In this document: piece after piece, positions 1 to 9,367 of the stretch
Numbering within the stretch: the first letter of the stretch is position 1
Layout: every line of letters begins with the position of its first letter
Assembly: GCA_946630825.1 (NCBI GenBank)
Contig: CAMOZG010000002.1
Location: 1 to 36,929, forward strand
Reading direction: 5' to 3'
Origin: an uncultured Lachnospiraceae bacterium
GTDB taxonomy: Bacteria > Bacillota > Clostridia > Lachnospirales > Lachnospiraceae
Length of the DNA stretch: 36,929 bases
The notes under the pieces: model-generated
What the model saw: only the letters and a program-made list of their open reading frames with translations
Databases searched by the model: none
What the model was told of the DNA's origin: nothing
Position numbers and translations under genes: made by a program

Positions 1-54
1 ATTGCTACCACAGGCACCTGAAGCCTGCGCGTCTGCCAATTCCGCCACTTCCGC
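1..54 (-). tRNA. tRNA-Leu (anticodon CAG), partial; 3' part lies outside the window
   Basis: Reverse complement reads GCGGAAG-TG-GCGGAATTGGCAGACGC-G-CAGGC-TTCAGGT-GCCTG-TGGTAGCAAT: acceptor 5' strand, Leu-type D-arm, 5-bp anticodon stem and loop TTCAGGT with CAG anticodon; variable arm begins before truncation. Confidence 0.88.
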
Positions 55-84
55 TCGTCGTCGCAAACTCCACTCGTATGTCGT

Positions 85-172
85 CACAAACTTCCTTTGT
101 GCCGACGAACTCGTTTCGTTGCTCCTCCTCTTCCCCACAAAACTTCGTTTTGCGGGGACCCCTCTTTGGGTC
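85..172. repeat. Run of consecutive short inverted repeats (hairpins) next to tRNA-Leu
   Basis: Read directly: CACAAA-CTTCC-TTTGTG (85-101); ACGAA-CTCGT-TTCGT (105-119); CCCCaCAAAAC-TTC-GTTTTGcGGGG (133-157); GACCC-CTCTTT-GGGTC (157-172). Confidence 0.75.
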
Positions 173-202
173 ACCCACTTGAGGTCGGATCCACAGTAAT
201 CA

Positions 203-226
203 CCCGACGTCACGAATGACGCCGGG
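203..226 (-). other. UUCG-tetraloop hairpin (minus-strand RNA)
   Basis: Minus strand CCCGGCGTCA-TTCG-TGACGTCGGG: 10-bp stem with one G-U pair closed by UUCG. No U-tract follows, so not a clear terminator. Confidence 0.55.
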
Positions 227-251
227 CGCCGATTAACATAATATATATAGA

Positions 252-806
252 TTAGAAAAGATCAACAGAACCGGGAATTGTGCCGTTTACAATGTAGTAA
301 ACCTTATTCTCTGCTGCCTTAACGAAAAGCTTGATCTCCTTAACAGCTACACGCTTGTTGCCCTCTTTGAAGTTGGCGATAGCGGCTGCGTAAACATCAT
401 CCATAGTCTTTTCGTTACCGTAATTATCCTGAAGAACTGCGCTCTTTGCAACATCCTTCTTTGCGGCTGTAGCCTTGGCAGAAACCTTTTTAGCTGCTGT
501 AGAAGCCTTAGAAGCTGTCTTCTTAGCAGAAGTAGATGCCTTCTCTGCTGTCTTCTTGGCAGACTCGCTAGTCTTTTTAGCAGAAGCTGATGCCTTTGCT
601 GCTGTCTTTTTAGCAGACTCGGTAGTCTTTTTAGCAGAAGCTGAAGCCTTTGCTGCTGTCTTCTTAACTGACTCGGCAGCCTTCTCAACATTCTTCTTTA
701 TAGACTCACCTGTCTTAGCAACCGACTCCTTAGCCATCTCTGCAAGCTCTGCAGCAGTCTTCTTAGTGTCAGCAGATGCACTGGTTGTCTTTTCCTTAGC
801 GTCCAT
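252..806 (-). CDS. Lys/Ala-rich histone-H1-like repeat protein with C-terminal DUF6465-like domain
   Basis: ORF start moved to MDAKEKTT... because AGGAG lies just upstream (CGGAGAGGAGAAACAAAAATG). Middle is (AAKASASAKKTxESAKKT)n; C-terminus ...YYIVNGTIPGSVDLF resembles the DUF6465 ending. Confidence 0.8.
   Translation of the reverse strand: MDAKEKTTSASADTKKTAAELAEMAKESVAKTGESIKKNVEKAAESVKKTAAKASASAKKTTESAKKTAAKASASAKKTSESAKKTAEKASTSAKKTASKASTAAKKVSAKATAAKKDVAKSAVLQDNYGNEKTMDDVYAAAIANFKEGNKRVAVKEIKLFVKAAENKVYYIVNGTIPGSVDLF
490..700 (-). repeat. In-frame degenerate tandem repeat, about 54 nt / 18 aa period
   Basis: AAKASASAKKTTESAKKT / AAKASASAKKTSESAKKT / AEKASTSAKKT... visible in protein and DNA. 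Confidence 0.7.
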
Positions 807-867
807 TTTTGTTTCTCCTCTCCGTATGACCAAAGCCATACATCTAAATTCTTTTTACCCAACAGCC

Positions 868-895
868 ATTATACTCTACTATAGTAAAAAATCAA
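868..895 (-). promoter_or_regulatory. Putative sigma-A-type promoter for the 252..806 gene
   Basis: Minus strand TTGATT - 16 nt - TATAAT upstream of the CDS. Confidence 0.55.
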
Positions 896-965
896 ATAGT
901 AATTTTGTTTATTTATACAATTTTTGAATTTTGTGTTTTGTTAAAATTATACTAATGAGTATTAA

Positions 966-1949
966 CTAAAACTTCAGATGGGACTCCAGCACAGAGAAAA
1001 AACTGTCTGTAGCCACACCGTCATCCTGCAGGGTGATATCATTCCAATACTCTGTATCGATCTGGGAATCGTATTCCTCATACTGATCCTTGATTATATT
1101 TTCGATCACCTCTTCCTTTCTTCTGGTTACTATGGATGCCTTGTTTATCTCGGAAAGTTCATCATCATATTTGTCCGTACACATCACAAAATAGTATCCG
1201 TCCGTACCCTCTATCTGATCGGAGATCTCACCGTCATCAAGTCCGAATATAACACTCTCCACAGCCTCATCATAGGTACCTCTGCCAAAGGAAAGCTGTC
1301 CGATATCCCCTTCCCCGTAGGTGCTTAACAGAGCCATAAAATCCTTGCCCTCCTTCAGCCCCTTTTTAACCTTTTTCGCCTTGGAGGCATCCTTGGTATA
1401 GAGCACATAGGCATCCATGATTCTGGCTTCATCCTCACTGACCTCTTCATCCACCTGGTTCATAAGATTGGAATAGACCTTCATGGCTGTGGCATACCTT
1501 ACATACATATCATATATGTCCTGACGGGATACTCCGAAATACTCCTTTTCATTTTCAGACAGGGATTCAAAATATTCATCCGCCGCATCAGACACCCGGG
1601 TCAGTTCGATATCCGTAAGCTCCACTTCATTTTCCTGGGCGTAAATATCAAGGGTATAGACCCTGGTCAGATGTCCAAGAACATTTTTTTTGACCCCCTC
1701 CTCTAAGGCATCTGTGGGAAAATCACCGGACCACAGGCTTACATCCCCAACAACTCCATATAGATTTTTTGCATTCGCCAGATATACCAGCGCCTCGGAT
1801 TTCGGGCAGGACATGGGACCTATGCTGAACACATTAAAAACCCCGGGACCACCCCCAAACCTTATGGTGGTATCCCCTACCTCACATCCGCAAAGCATAA
1901 TTCCGCACAGTAAACAAATACCAAGAAAAATCCCACTCTTTCTTTTCAT
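966..1949 (-). CDS. Lipoprotein, PrsA/parvulin-like peptidylprolyl isomerase
   Basis: Lipobox ...CGIMLCGC; PPIC-like stretch AYVLYTKDASKAKKVKKGLKEGKDFMALLSTYGEGDIGQLSFGRGTYDEAVESVIFGLDDGEISDQIEGTDGYYFVMC; SD GAGGG before ATG. Confidence 0.75.
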   Translation of the reverse strand: MKRKSGIFLGICLLCGIMLCGCEVGDTTIRFGGGPGVFNVFSIGPMSCPKSEALVYLANAKNLYGVVGDVSLWSGDFPTDALEEGVKKNVLGHLTRVYTLDIYAQENEVELTDIELTRVSDAADEYFESLSENEKEYFGVSRQDIYDMYVRYATAMKVYSNLMNQVDEEVSEDEARIMDAYVLYTKDASKAKKVKKGLKEGKDFMALLSTYGEGDIGQLSFGRGTYDEAVESVIFGLDDGEISDQIEGTDGYYFVMCTDKYDDELSEINKASIVTRRKEEVIENIIKDQYEEYDSQIDTEYWNDITLQDDGVATDSFFSVLESHLKF

Positions 1950-1951
1950 AT

Positions 1952-2209
1952 CTATCCCTCAACTATGAGATATCTGCCGTCGGGTATGGGAAAGACCTCC
2001 ATAAGCCCCAGTATCTCATCATCTGTCAGATCTGATGCATCCATCTCATCCCTTACATACTCTATTACATCATTTTTGTTATCGCAGACAATGGCGCAGA
2101 CATCCTCTAAAAAGTACGCTGCCTCCTCTTCGGTTTCCGCCACCTTCTCAGGAAAAAGCTTAAGCTGCTGCTCCAAAAAAGCCTCTATAACTGCATCATC
2201 AAAATCCAT
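1952..2209 (-). CDS. Small acidic protein of unknown function
   Basis: Start placed at MDFDDAVIE, preceded by AGGAGTTGTGAA; stop is 2 nt upstream of the PrsA-like start. Confidence 0.6.
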   Translation of the reverse strand: MDFDDAVIEAFLEQQLKLFPEKVAETEEEAAYFLEDVCAIVCDNKNDVIEYVRDEMDASDLTDDEILGLMEVFPIPDGRYLIVEG

Positions 2210-2287
2210 TTCACAACTCCTCATACATAGTAATCCGTTAAACCTCTCAATACACTATATAATATTTCAGTGATTAATACCAGCATT

Positions 2288-5200
2288 TCATATCACGATC
2301 TCTTCCCCCAGATAAAAGGAATAAAGTATCTTTTCCTTCACAGACTTTGAAAACCCACGTTCCAAAGCGTCGGCATAAAGCTCCATCTGCTTTTTATATT
2401 TTTTCACAAGCTCCCCGGGGGATGATACCCTGTCAGTCTTATAGTCCACTAAAACTATATTGTCATCCTCCACAAAAAACGCATCTATGATCCCCTGTAC
2501 CAAAAGCATTGGTGAGCCCTCATCATTCGGAAGCTTTACATCCGGATAGTATTCCCCCAGAAGCTCTCCGGGATGATCTCCCATTACAAAGGGCTTTTCC
2601 CTGAACAAAAGCCGGTTTGATGCCGCCGCTTTCATTCTGCCAAAAAGCTTTCCCATCAAAAAATCATTAAGCCTTTTTACATCCAAAGAGTCAGCCTGCT
2701 CCTTTGTCATATACCCTTTTTGAAGCATATACTCTATCTGCTCTTCTATGGAAGCCTCCTTCATAAAATCAAAATGCTCCATAAAAAGATGCATGGCAGT
2801 ACCGCGGAAAGCTCCGCCCCCTTCGGCTTTCACCTCATCTGTTTTTTCCTCAGAAAACGCAAGTTCTATCGACTCAGGATCAAAAGCGTTCTCCATGGAT
2901 CTGTGCTTAAGCTCCGACACACTGTATTTTGCCTTAAAGCTTATCTCCCCCTTTTCCCTGTTAAAAAGATGGTATCTGTCATATATGGCTGCCGCTTCGT
3001 CACTGGAAAGCTCCCCTGCCTTTTTCACATCCTCCCTGCCTATCACCTTTTTTAACTCATCTCCGGTTTCAAGCATCACCTGATCTGACGTGGTAAATTT
3101 CTCCACCTTTATACCGCTTTTTCCGGCAAAGATCGTGGGATATAAAAAGTCCGCATAGCTTCCGGCACCAATCCTTCCGATATGGTTAAGCTTCTTTTTA
3201 CCATAGCTGTAAAGATCCTCATCAGCCTCGCAGGTCCCGGTCAAAATAAGCTTTTCCTTTGCCCGGGTCATTGCCACATATAAGATCCTCATCTCCTCTC
3301 CCAACATATCCTCCCTGATCTTTTTAGACAGGTAGGATCTGTATAAATACCCGGCTTTAATGCGCCTTTCAGGATCCACATCCTCCGGTGCTATCCCGTG
3401 CTCCGCTGAGACTATTACCTTGCCGGATGCGTCAGAGAGATTGAATTTTTTATTTATCCCGGACAAAAATACCACAGGAAATTCCAGTCCCTTGCTTTTA
3501 TGTATCGTCATGATCCTTACGGCATCATCATCCTCTCCGATAAGATCTGCCGTACCCATATCCTGCTGGTATTTTTTCAGTTGCCTGATGTAATTTATAA
3601 ACTTAAAGCAGCCCCGAAACGAAGTCTTTTCAAAATCCACCGCCAGGTCTATAAGCCGTTTTAGATTCCCTCCCCGGATCTCTCCGTCAGGCAGGGCTCT
3701 AACGTAATCCAGATAACCCGTCCTGTCATAGATCTCCTGCAAAAGTCTGTGGATAGGTATCTCCTCTGCTTTTTTATGATACTCACTTATAAAATCCAAA
3801 AAGTCCTTATGCTTCTCATCCCCCTCATAGGACATTACCGCCTGATAAAAAGGCACCGTAGGGTTTGACGCCTTTATTTGTGCCAGCTTCTCATTGCTGT
3901 AGGAAAAAATCGCCGACCTCATAACGGCCGCCAGGGGTATATCCTGCCTTGGATTGTCAAGCACGGAAAGTAATGACAGCATCACATCCACTTCTCTGCT
4001 TTCAAAATATCCCGATTCATCCGTCACATGGGCAGGTATCCCAAACAGCATCAGGGTGTCCAAAAGCTGTGAGCCCCTGCCCTTTACGCCCCTCATGAGT
4101 ATCACTATATCCGAATACTTAATGGGACGGGATCCCTCCTTTTGGTCAAAGACCTTAAATTCCTTTTTCAGCTTTAAGATCCGGGAAGCTATCATCCGGC
4201 CTTCATAATCAAAGTCCTCATCAGTGATATCTTCATCCTTTTGCGCCAAAAGCAGCTCGCTTGAATAGTCCTGACCCTCTATGGGTGTCAGGTATTCGGC
4301 ACCGAATTTTAACATGGCACTGCTGTCGTAATCCACCCCTCCCACACTTTTATCCATAAGTGGTAAAAAAACATTGTTTACCGTATCCACCACCTGAATA
4401 CGGCTTCGGAAATTTTTGTCCAGGTCCACCCTTTGACGTTCTGATTCCTCTAAGGAAAAGCTCTCGTACTTTCCGGCAAATATCTGGGGTCTTGCCTGTC
4501 TGAAGGCATAGATGCTCTGCTTAATATCTCCCACCATAAAGTAGTTATGCCGCCCGGACTCCTCCCCGGAAATGGTACGGAGTATGGTCTCCTGGAGATA
4601 GTTGGAATCCTGGTACTCATCTATAAGCACCTCATCATAAAACTCCCGAAGCTCTAAGGCAGTTTCAGTCGGCTCTTTGGTATCAGCATCTAAAAGTATA
4701 TCCAGCGCCAGATGCTCCACATCCGAAAAATCAAGTACATTTATTTTGTTCTTTTTCTCAAAAAACCTGCGACCGTAATCTAAAGTAAGATCAATAAGGG
4801 TGGTCAGATTTCTTCTTACCCGAAGCATGGACTCCTTTGCTTCGGTCTTGCTCTGAAAAGCCAGTTCTGATGACATTTTAGTAAGTAAGTCCTTATATTC
4901 CTTCCGGGTATTTTTCACCCTGTCCTTAAAGCCCTCCTCCGGTTCGGCAAACTTTTTTGAGGACAGCCGTTCAAAGCTTAGTGAGGACAGCCCATCATAA
5001 AGGGCTTCATAGGTATCGCATTTTAAAAGCTGCTCCAAAAGCACCTTATCACAGGCTATTGCATTTTCATAGGGACAGTCCGTCATCCCGGCAGTCACAT
5101 ACTTATACAGATCATCTACCATTTCAGCAATACATCTGATCTGCACCGTAATATCCTGCACCAGACCCTTAAGCCATCCCGGCTCTTCATCCCCTTTTTC

Positions 5201-5815
5201 ATCCCAGTCAGCTATTTCATCATAATCAGACAAAAGCCCCAAAAGCCACTCCCTTGGCCAGGGCGCCGCAGATGCCATCTCATGCAGTGACAGGATCATA
5301 TTGCAGATGGCATCATCCCTGTTTCGCACGGAATAGGAATCCATGAGTCTGATAAAATCAGGATCTCCCTTTTCATAATACTCCTCCATCATCTCATCCA
5401 TCACTTCGGAGGATATAAGCGCCAGCTCCCTGGCATCTCCTATACGAAAATCCGGCTGTGCCCCCACCTTAAAGAAGTAGTTTTTAAGCAGATAATTACA
5501 AAAGGCATCTATAGTGGTGATCTGGGCATGAAAAACAAAGGATGCCTGTCGGTTAAGTCTCTCGTTTTCCGGATCCTTTTCCAATGCCTCCTCTATGGCG
5601 CATCTGATCCTCTCCTTCATCTCACCGGCTGCTGCCCGGGTAAAGGTCACCACCAGTATCCTGTCTATATCCACAGGATCTTTTTCGTCCGTTATCTTTT
5701 GTATGATCCTCTCCACCAGCACAGTGGTCTTTCCGGAGCCTGCAGCGGCAGACACTAAAATATCCCTGTTCCGAAGATCTATAACTTTTTTCTGCTCCGG
5801 GGTAAAGTCCCTCAT
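2288..5815 (-). CDS. addA: ATP-dependent helicase/nuclease subunit A (AddA)
   Basis: Walker A VSAAAGSGKTTVLVERI, UvrD motifs (DEYQDSN, GDIKQSIYAFRQA, MTIHKSKGLEFPVVF, YVAMTRAKEKL), nuclease motif VDYKTDR; overlaps addB stop/start by 4 nt. Confidence 0.96.
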   Translation of the reverse strand: MRDFTPEQKKVIDLRNRDILVSAAAGSGKTTVLVERIIQKITDEKDPVDIDRILVVTFTRAAAGEMKERIRCAIEEALEKDPENERLNRQASFVFHAQITTIDAFCNYLLKNYFFKVGAQPDFRIGDARELALISSEVMDEMMEEYYEKGDPDFIRLMDSYSVRNRDDAICNMILSLHEMASAAPWPREWLLGLLSDYDEIADWDEKGDEEPGWLKGLVQDITVQIRCIAEMVDDLYKYVTAGMTDCPYENAIACDKVLLEQLLKCDTYEALYDGLSSLSFERLSSKKFAEPEEGFKDRVKNTRKEYKDLLTKMSSELAFQSKTEAKESMLRVRRNLTTLIDLTLDYGRRFFEKKNKINVLDFSDVEHLALDILLDADTKEPTETALELREFYDEVLIDEYQDSNYLQETILRTISGEESGRHNYFMVGDIKQSIYAFRQARPQIFAGKYESFSLEESERQRVDLDKNFRSRIQVVDTVNNVFLPLMDKSVGGVDYDSSAMLKFGAEYLTPIEGQDYSSELLLAQKDEDITDEDFDYEGRMIASRILKLKKEFKVFDQKEGSRPIKYSDIVILMRGVKGRGSQLLDTLMLFGIPAHVTDESGYFESREVDVMLSLLSVLDNPRQDIPLAAVMRSAIFSYSNEKLAQIKASNPTVPFYQAVMSYEGDEKHKDFLDFISEYHKKAEEIPIHRLLQEIYDRTGYLDYVRALPDGEIRGGNLKRLIDLAVDFEKTSFRGCFKFINYIRQLKKYQQDMGTADLIGEDDDAVRIMTIHKSKGLEFPVVFLSGINKKFNLSDASGKVIVSAEHGIAPEDVDPERRIKAGYLYRSYLSKKIREDMLGEEMRILYVAMTRAKEKLILTGTCEADEDLYSYGKKKLNHIGRIGAGSYADFLYPTIFAGKSGIKVEKFTTSDQVMLETGDELKKVIGREDVKKAGELSSDEAAAIYDRYHLFNREKGEISFKAKYSVSELKHRSMENAFDPESIELAFSEEKTDEVKAEGGGAFRGTAMHLFMEHFDFMKEASIEEQIEYMLQKGYMTKEQADSLDVKRLNDFLMGKLFGRMKAAASNRLLFREKPFVMGDHPGELLGEYYPDVKLPNDEGSPMLLVQGIIDAFFVEDDNIVLVDYKTDRVSSPGELVKKYKKQMELYADALERGFSKSVKEKILYSFYLGEEIVI

Positions 5816-8800
5816 GCCTTTGTTTCCTCTCTCATCTTTTCAATGATATCCTCTTTTTTACCCAGCTTTTCCAGCCGGTGATATTCATATCCCGGCAGCC
5901 CCTCATCAAAGCCGCAGACGGATCTGTAGCTGCAGTAGGTACAGGCACTTTGGTCCTTAAACCTGTATGGATCCACTGCTATCCTGCCGGAGATCATCTC
6001 TTCTCCGATACGCTTTACAGTCATAAGCACATGGTCACGCATTACATCCATGTCCTCTCCATTTATGGTCTCGCTGTATGCAGAATACCCTCCGTCCTTT
6101 TTAATGTCGATCCTGGCAACATCAGATTTATATGCTTCCTTTTTGAATATTGCCTCTGCTGCCTTTTCATCTATTGCAGCCACCACCTCTGCATCATTTC
6201 TGATACTGCCTGTGGGTCGAAGCTCCCTTATCATTCGATCACGGATCTCCTCATTTGAGGTGTCCATCTTCGTCTCTATAATGGGATCATCCAGATGATA
6301 ATAGAAAAAAGCCGCCGGTATTATCTGCTTTTCCGGCTTCCTTTCCTTCATACCCTCTATTGCCGCATTCATATAAAATACAAGCTGGATCTGCAGCCCA
6401 TAGTACATGGACATAAAGTCAAGTGCCTTGTTACCGGATTTGTAGTCAACTATTTTTACCAGCACCCGGTCATTTTTCTCGCAGGTGTCTATACGGTCTA
6501 TCTGCCCGGAAAGCACCAGCCTGCTATTATCGGAAAGCTCGTAGGTAAGCGCCGACATGGAACCTATCTCGGAAAGCTGCACCTCAAATTCCTTCGGTTC
6601 AAATTCACCCTCCTGCACCTGACGGTGGATCGCCCACACTGTCCTCCTTAAGGTGTTTTTCATTCCATCCAAAATATGTCTTTTTCTCTGACTGTCCAGC
6701 ACCTCCATACCGGCAGCGGCATCATAAGCCATCACCACTGCACGATCCAGATAGGTCTCCCTTTCCTCCTCCTTAAGATCTCTCCAGCTTTTTTTATCCT
6801 CCGAAAGAAGCTTTGAATAATTCTTTAGCGCCTCATGATAAAGGGTACCCATGTCACTTAGTTCAAATTCATTTTCCCTGCGCTCCACAAGTCCCAGCCC
6901 GTAGTTTAAAAAATAGGCATAGGCGCAGGCGGCATACTTTTCTATCCGGCTCACCGACACATGCAAAAGTTCCGTATTGATAGCCTTCATCACTGCCCTT
7001 GATATGACCTCATCCTTATGCGAATAAAAGGCTGCCGACAAAATATCCGAAAGCTTTTTTTCCATGGACCCCTCAAGTCTGTTATAGAGGGTGCCAAAAA
7101 GCACCGCCCGATCCTTAGGCATCTCTCCTATGTCTAAAAGCTGTCTTAAAAGCAGGGTAAAGGTCTCCTTTGCCTCCTCGTCACTAGAGGTCCAAAACTC
7201 CGGTCTAAAGCCCCGGTCGTAGCGATATATCTCCATGTCTGAAAAGAGCCTCTCTATCCTGTCTATGATGTAGGAGGGTCTTAAGGAAGCGCCATCCATC
7301 CCCCGGTCGGCATAGGTAATATAAAGCCCCTCGCTGCCCTGAGTCAAAAGCTCATAGAGATAAAACCTCTGCATAAAGGATCTCTCTCTTAGGGTGGGTG
7401 CCAGCTCCACTCCCCCCTCCATTATCATCATCCTCTCACTTTGTGAAAGGATATTGGGGGAGGCTGTCCCCGAGGGTATCACTCCGTCATTTGCCCCGAT
7501 CAGAAACAGCTTTTTTATTCCTGAGAGTCTGGTACGCTCCATATCTCCAAATATCACACGGTCATAGTCCTGGGGAATGGTCCCAAGGGATATGGCATCC
7601 AGTCCCGCAGAAAGCAGATCGCAAAACTCCTGTCCATCCACCACTATATCCGAAAGGACGGCATCCATTTTGTCAAAAAGCTCCATCAGCGCCCCGTACA
7701 CCATGCCGTACTCCATGGCAGCTTTGGCGTCCCCCTCTTTTTCAAGCTCCTTTTGTCTTAAAAGCAGTTTTTCCTCTATGCCATATCCATTTAAAAACTC
7801 ACGAAGGATGGCAGTCTTTTTTGCCACAGTTCCCCTGGCATAGTACCCTTCCATAACCGGGGCAAAGTGCGACATTATATCCTTTCTTATCTCATTTACC
7901 CGTGTCAGTTCCTCCGGTATAAACTCCTTTGGTCTGTACATGAAGGTGACGCCGTATTTTCCTTTTCCCCTGATACCTGTACGATAGAGATACTGGTCAA
8001 AAAGATCCACATCCTCCACCGGTATATCCGTCAGATTTGTTTTCAAAAATCCTATTACATCATCATATCTGAAATCACGGTTTAAAACAGAAAGTGCCGA
8101 CAGCAAAAACTCCAGACAGGGCTGAAAGACTACCTGGGTCTTTTCATCAGCAAAGACCGGTATGTCATACTTTAAAAACACCTCTTCAATATAGGGGGCA
8201 TAGGTCTCATAGGCTCCTGTGACAATGGCAAAATCCCTGTATCTGACAGGACGCATTTCTGCCGTTTTATCCGCCACCATCCTCCTTATCATGGTCGCTA
8301 CAAAGCAAAGCTCCTCGTAAGGATTGCCCAGTGAAAAAATACGGATCTCATCCCCGGACTTACCGGAATACTTTTTGTAGGGCTCGCTTTTTCTGATATT
8401 GGAAAAAATATTCTTTTCCAAAAATTCAAGTCTCCCTCCGGAAATAAATCTCCTGCCCCCGGTGTCACGAAGCACCACCGGCTCATCCACTTCCACTTCC
8501 ATGGACTCTGCCATGGTCCTTAGGGATCTTATCATCTTTTTACTCATGGCAAAAAGCTCATGCTCCGCTCCGCCGTATATGTTTTCCCGTCCGTCTATGG
8601 TAACAGTCACATAGCAAATATCCGCCAGTGATATTATCTGCCTGAGAACGACATTTTGAATTGGAGTAAAACCGGTATAGCCGTCCAAGACCACCACCGC
8701 ATCCTTTAAAAGAGCTGACTGGGGCAGAAGCTGTGCAAGCCTCTCATATCTTTTCTCACTGCTTACATGATCACGGCTTATATATTCCATATATCTGTCA

Positions 8801-9288
8801 TATATAAGTCTGATATCAGAAAGCTTGTTTTTAAGTGCCGGTGAAAGTCCCTTCATTTCGGAAAGCTTAGATACGCTGTCACTGTCTATGCTGTACTGCT
8901 CAAATTCGGAGAGAAGTGATTTGACCTGGTCTATGTATCCGGGAGTCTTTATCCTGTTTTTAAGCACCAGAAGCTGATCCGATACCTCCTCTGCCACACG
9001 GCGGAGTATCAGATTTTTTCCCGTGTCATCCAAAAGAGTCAGACCGCTTTCACCGAGCTCGTCAAAGACTCTGTAGGAAAGCCTGTCAAAGCTTAGTATA
9101 TCTATGTTTACAATGGAATGTGCAGGGTGCAGCTCCACCAGCCGTCTCTGTGTCTCCAAGGTAAACTGCTCCGGCACTATGACTAAAAACCTGCGGCTCA
9201 TATCCGCCATTGACTCAGTGATTATCCTATTGTAAATATAAGTGGATTTTCCGCTGCCGCTGCTGCCTGTAATAAACTTAAGACTCAT
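5812..9288 (-). CDS. addB: ATP-dependent helicase/deoxyribonuclease subunit B (AddB)
   Basis: GSSGSGKSTYIYNRI near N-terminus; Fe-S cysteines (YAACAYAYFL... CTYCSYRSVC); IVDYKSG nuclease motif; adjacent to addA. Confidence 0.95.
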   Translation of the reverse strand: MSLKFITGSSGSGKSTYIYNRIITESMADMSRRFLVIVPEQFTLETQRRLVELHPAHSIVNIDILSFDRLSYRVFDELGESGLTLLDDTGKNLILRRVAEEVSDQLLVLKNRIKTPGYIDQVKSLLSEFEQYSIDSDSVSKLSEMKGLSPALKNKLSDIRLIYDRYMEYISRDHVSSEKRYERLAQLLPQSALLKDAVVVLDGYTGFTPIQNVVLRQIISLADICYVTVTIDGRENIYGGAEHELFAMSKKMIRSLRTMAESMEVEVDEPVVLRDTGGRRFISGGRLEFLEKNIFSNIRKSEPYKKYSGKSGDEIRIFSLGNPYEELCFVATMIRRMVADKTAEMRPVRYRDFAIVTGAYETYAPYIEEVFLKYDIPVFADEKTQVVFQPCLEFLLSALSVLNRDFRYDDVIGFLKTNLTDIPVEDVDLFDQYLYRTGIRGKGKYGVTFMYRPKEFIPEELTRVNEIRKDIMSHFAPVMEGYYARGTVAKKTAILREFLNGYGIEEKLLLRQKELEKEGDAKAAMEYGMVYGALMELFDKMDAVLSDIVVDGQEFCDLLSAGLDAISLGTIPQDYDRVIFGDMERTRLSGIKKLFLIGANDGVIPSGTASPNILSQSERMMIMEGGVELAPTLRERSFMQRFYLYELLTQGSEGLYITYADRGMDGASLRPSYIIDRIERLFSDMEIYRYDRGFRPEFWTSSDEEAKETFTLLLRQLLDIGEMPKDRAVLFGTLYNRLEGSMEKKLSDILSAAFYSHKDEVISRAVMKAINTELLHVSVSRIEKYAACAYAYFLNYGLGLVERRENEFELSDMGTLYHEALKNYSKLLSEDKKSWRDLKEEERETYLDRAVVMAYDAAAGMEVLDSQRKRHILDGMKNTLRRTVWAIHRQVQEGEFEPKEFEVQLSEIGSMSALTYELSDNSRLVLSGQIDRIDTCEKNDRVLVKIVDYKSGNKALDFMSMYYGLQIQLVFYMNAAIEGMKERKPEKQIIPAAFFYYHLDDPIIETKMDTSNEEIRDRMIRELRPTGSIRNDAEVVAAIDEKAAEAIFKKEAYKSDVARIDIKKDGGYSAYSETINGEDMDVMRDHVLMTVKRIGEEMISGRIAVDPYRFKDQSACTYCSYRSVCGFDEGLPGYEYHRLEKLGKKEDIIEKMREETKA

Positions 9289-9306
9289 TGCCCCATTCCC
9301 TCTTCA

Positions 9307-9338
9307 TATGCAAAAGGAGACGGAAGCCCCGTCTCCTT
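9307..9338 (-). terminator. Probable intrinsic terminator after telA-like gene
   Basis: Minus strand AAGGAGACGG-GGCTT... pairing with CCGTCTCCTT (10-bp perfect stem, 9314-9338) followed by a short TT run (CTCCTTTTGC). T-tract is short. Confidence 0.6.
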
Positions 9339-9367
9339 ATAATACTTGTGTCATTTACTATACTGAC

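Noticed and set aside
2-199. 65-aa plus-strand ORF at the left edge
   Set aside because: Overlaps the tRNA-Leu antisense and the hairpin run; not a plausible protein.
347-927. ORFs 347..691 (-) and 475..927 (+) over the Lys/Ala repeat gene
   Set aside because: Alternate-frame readings of the 54-nt repeat; Leu/Arg-rich or Ala/Phe-rich artefacts.
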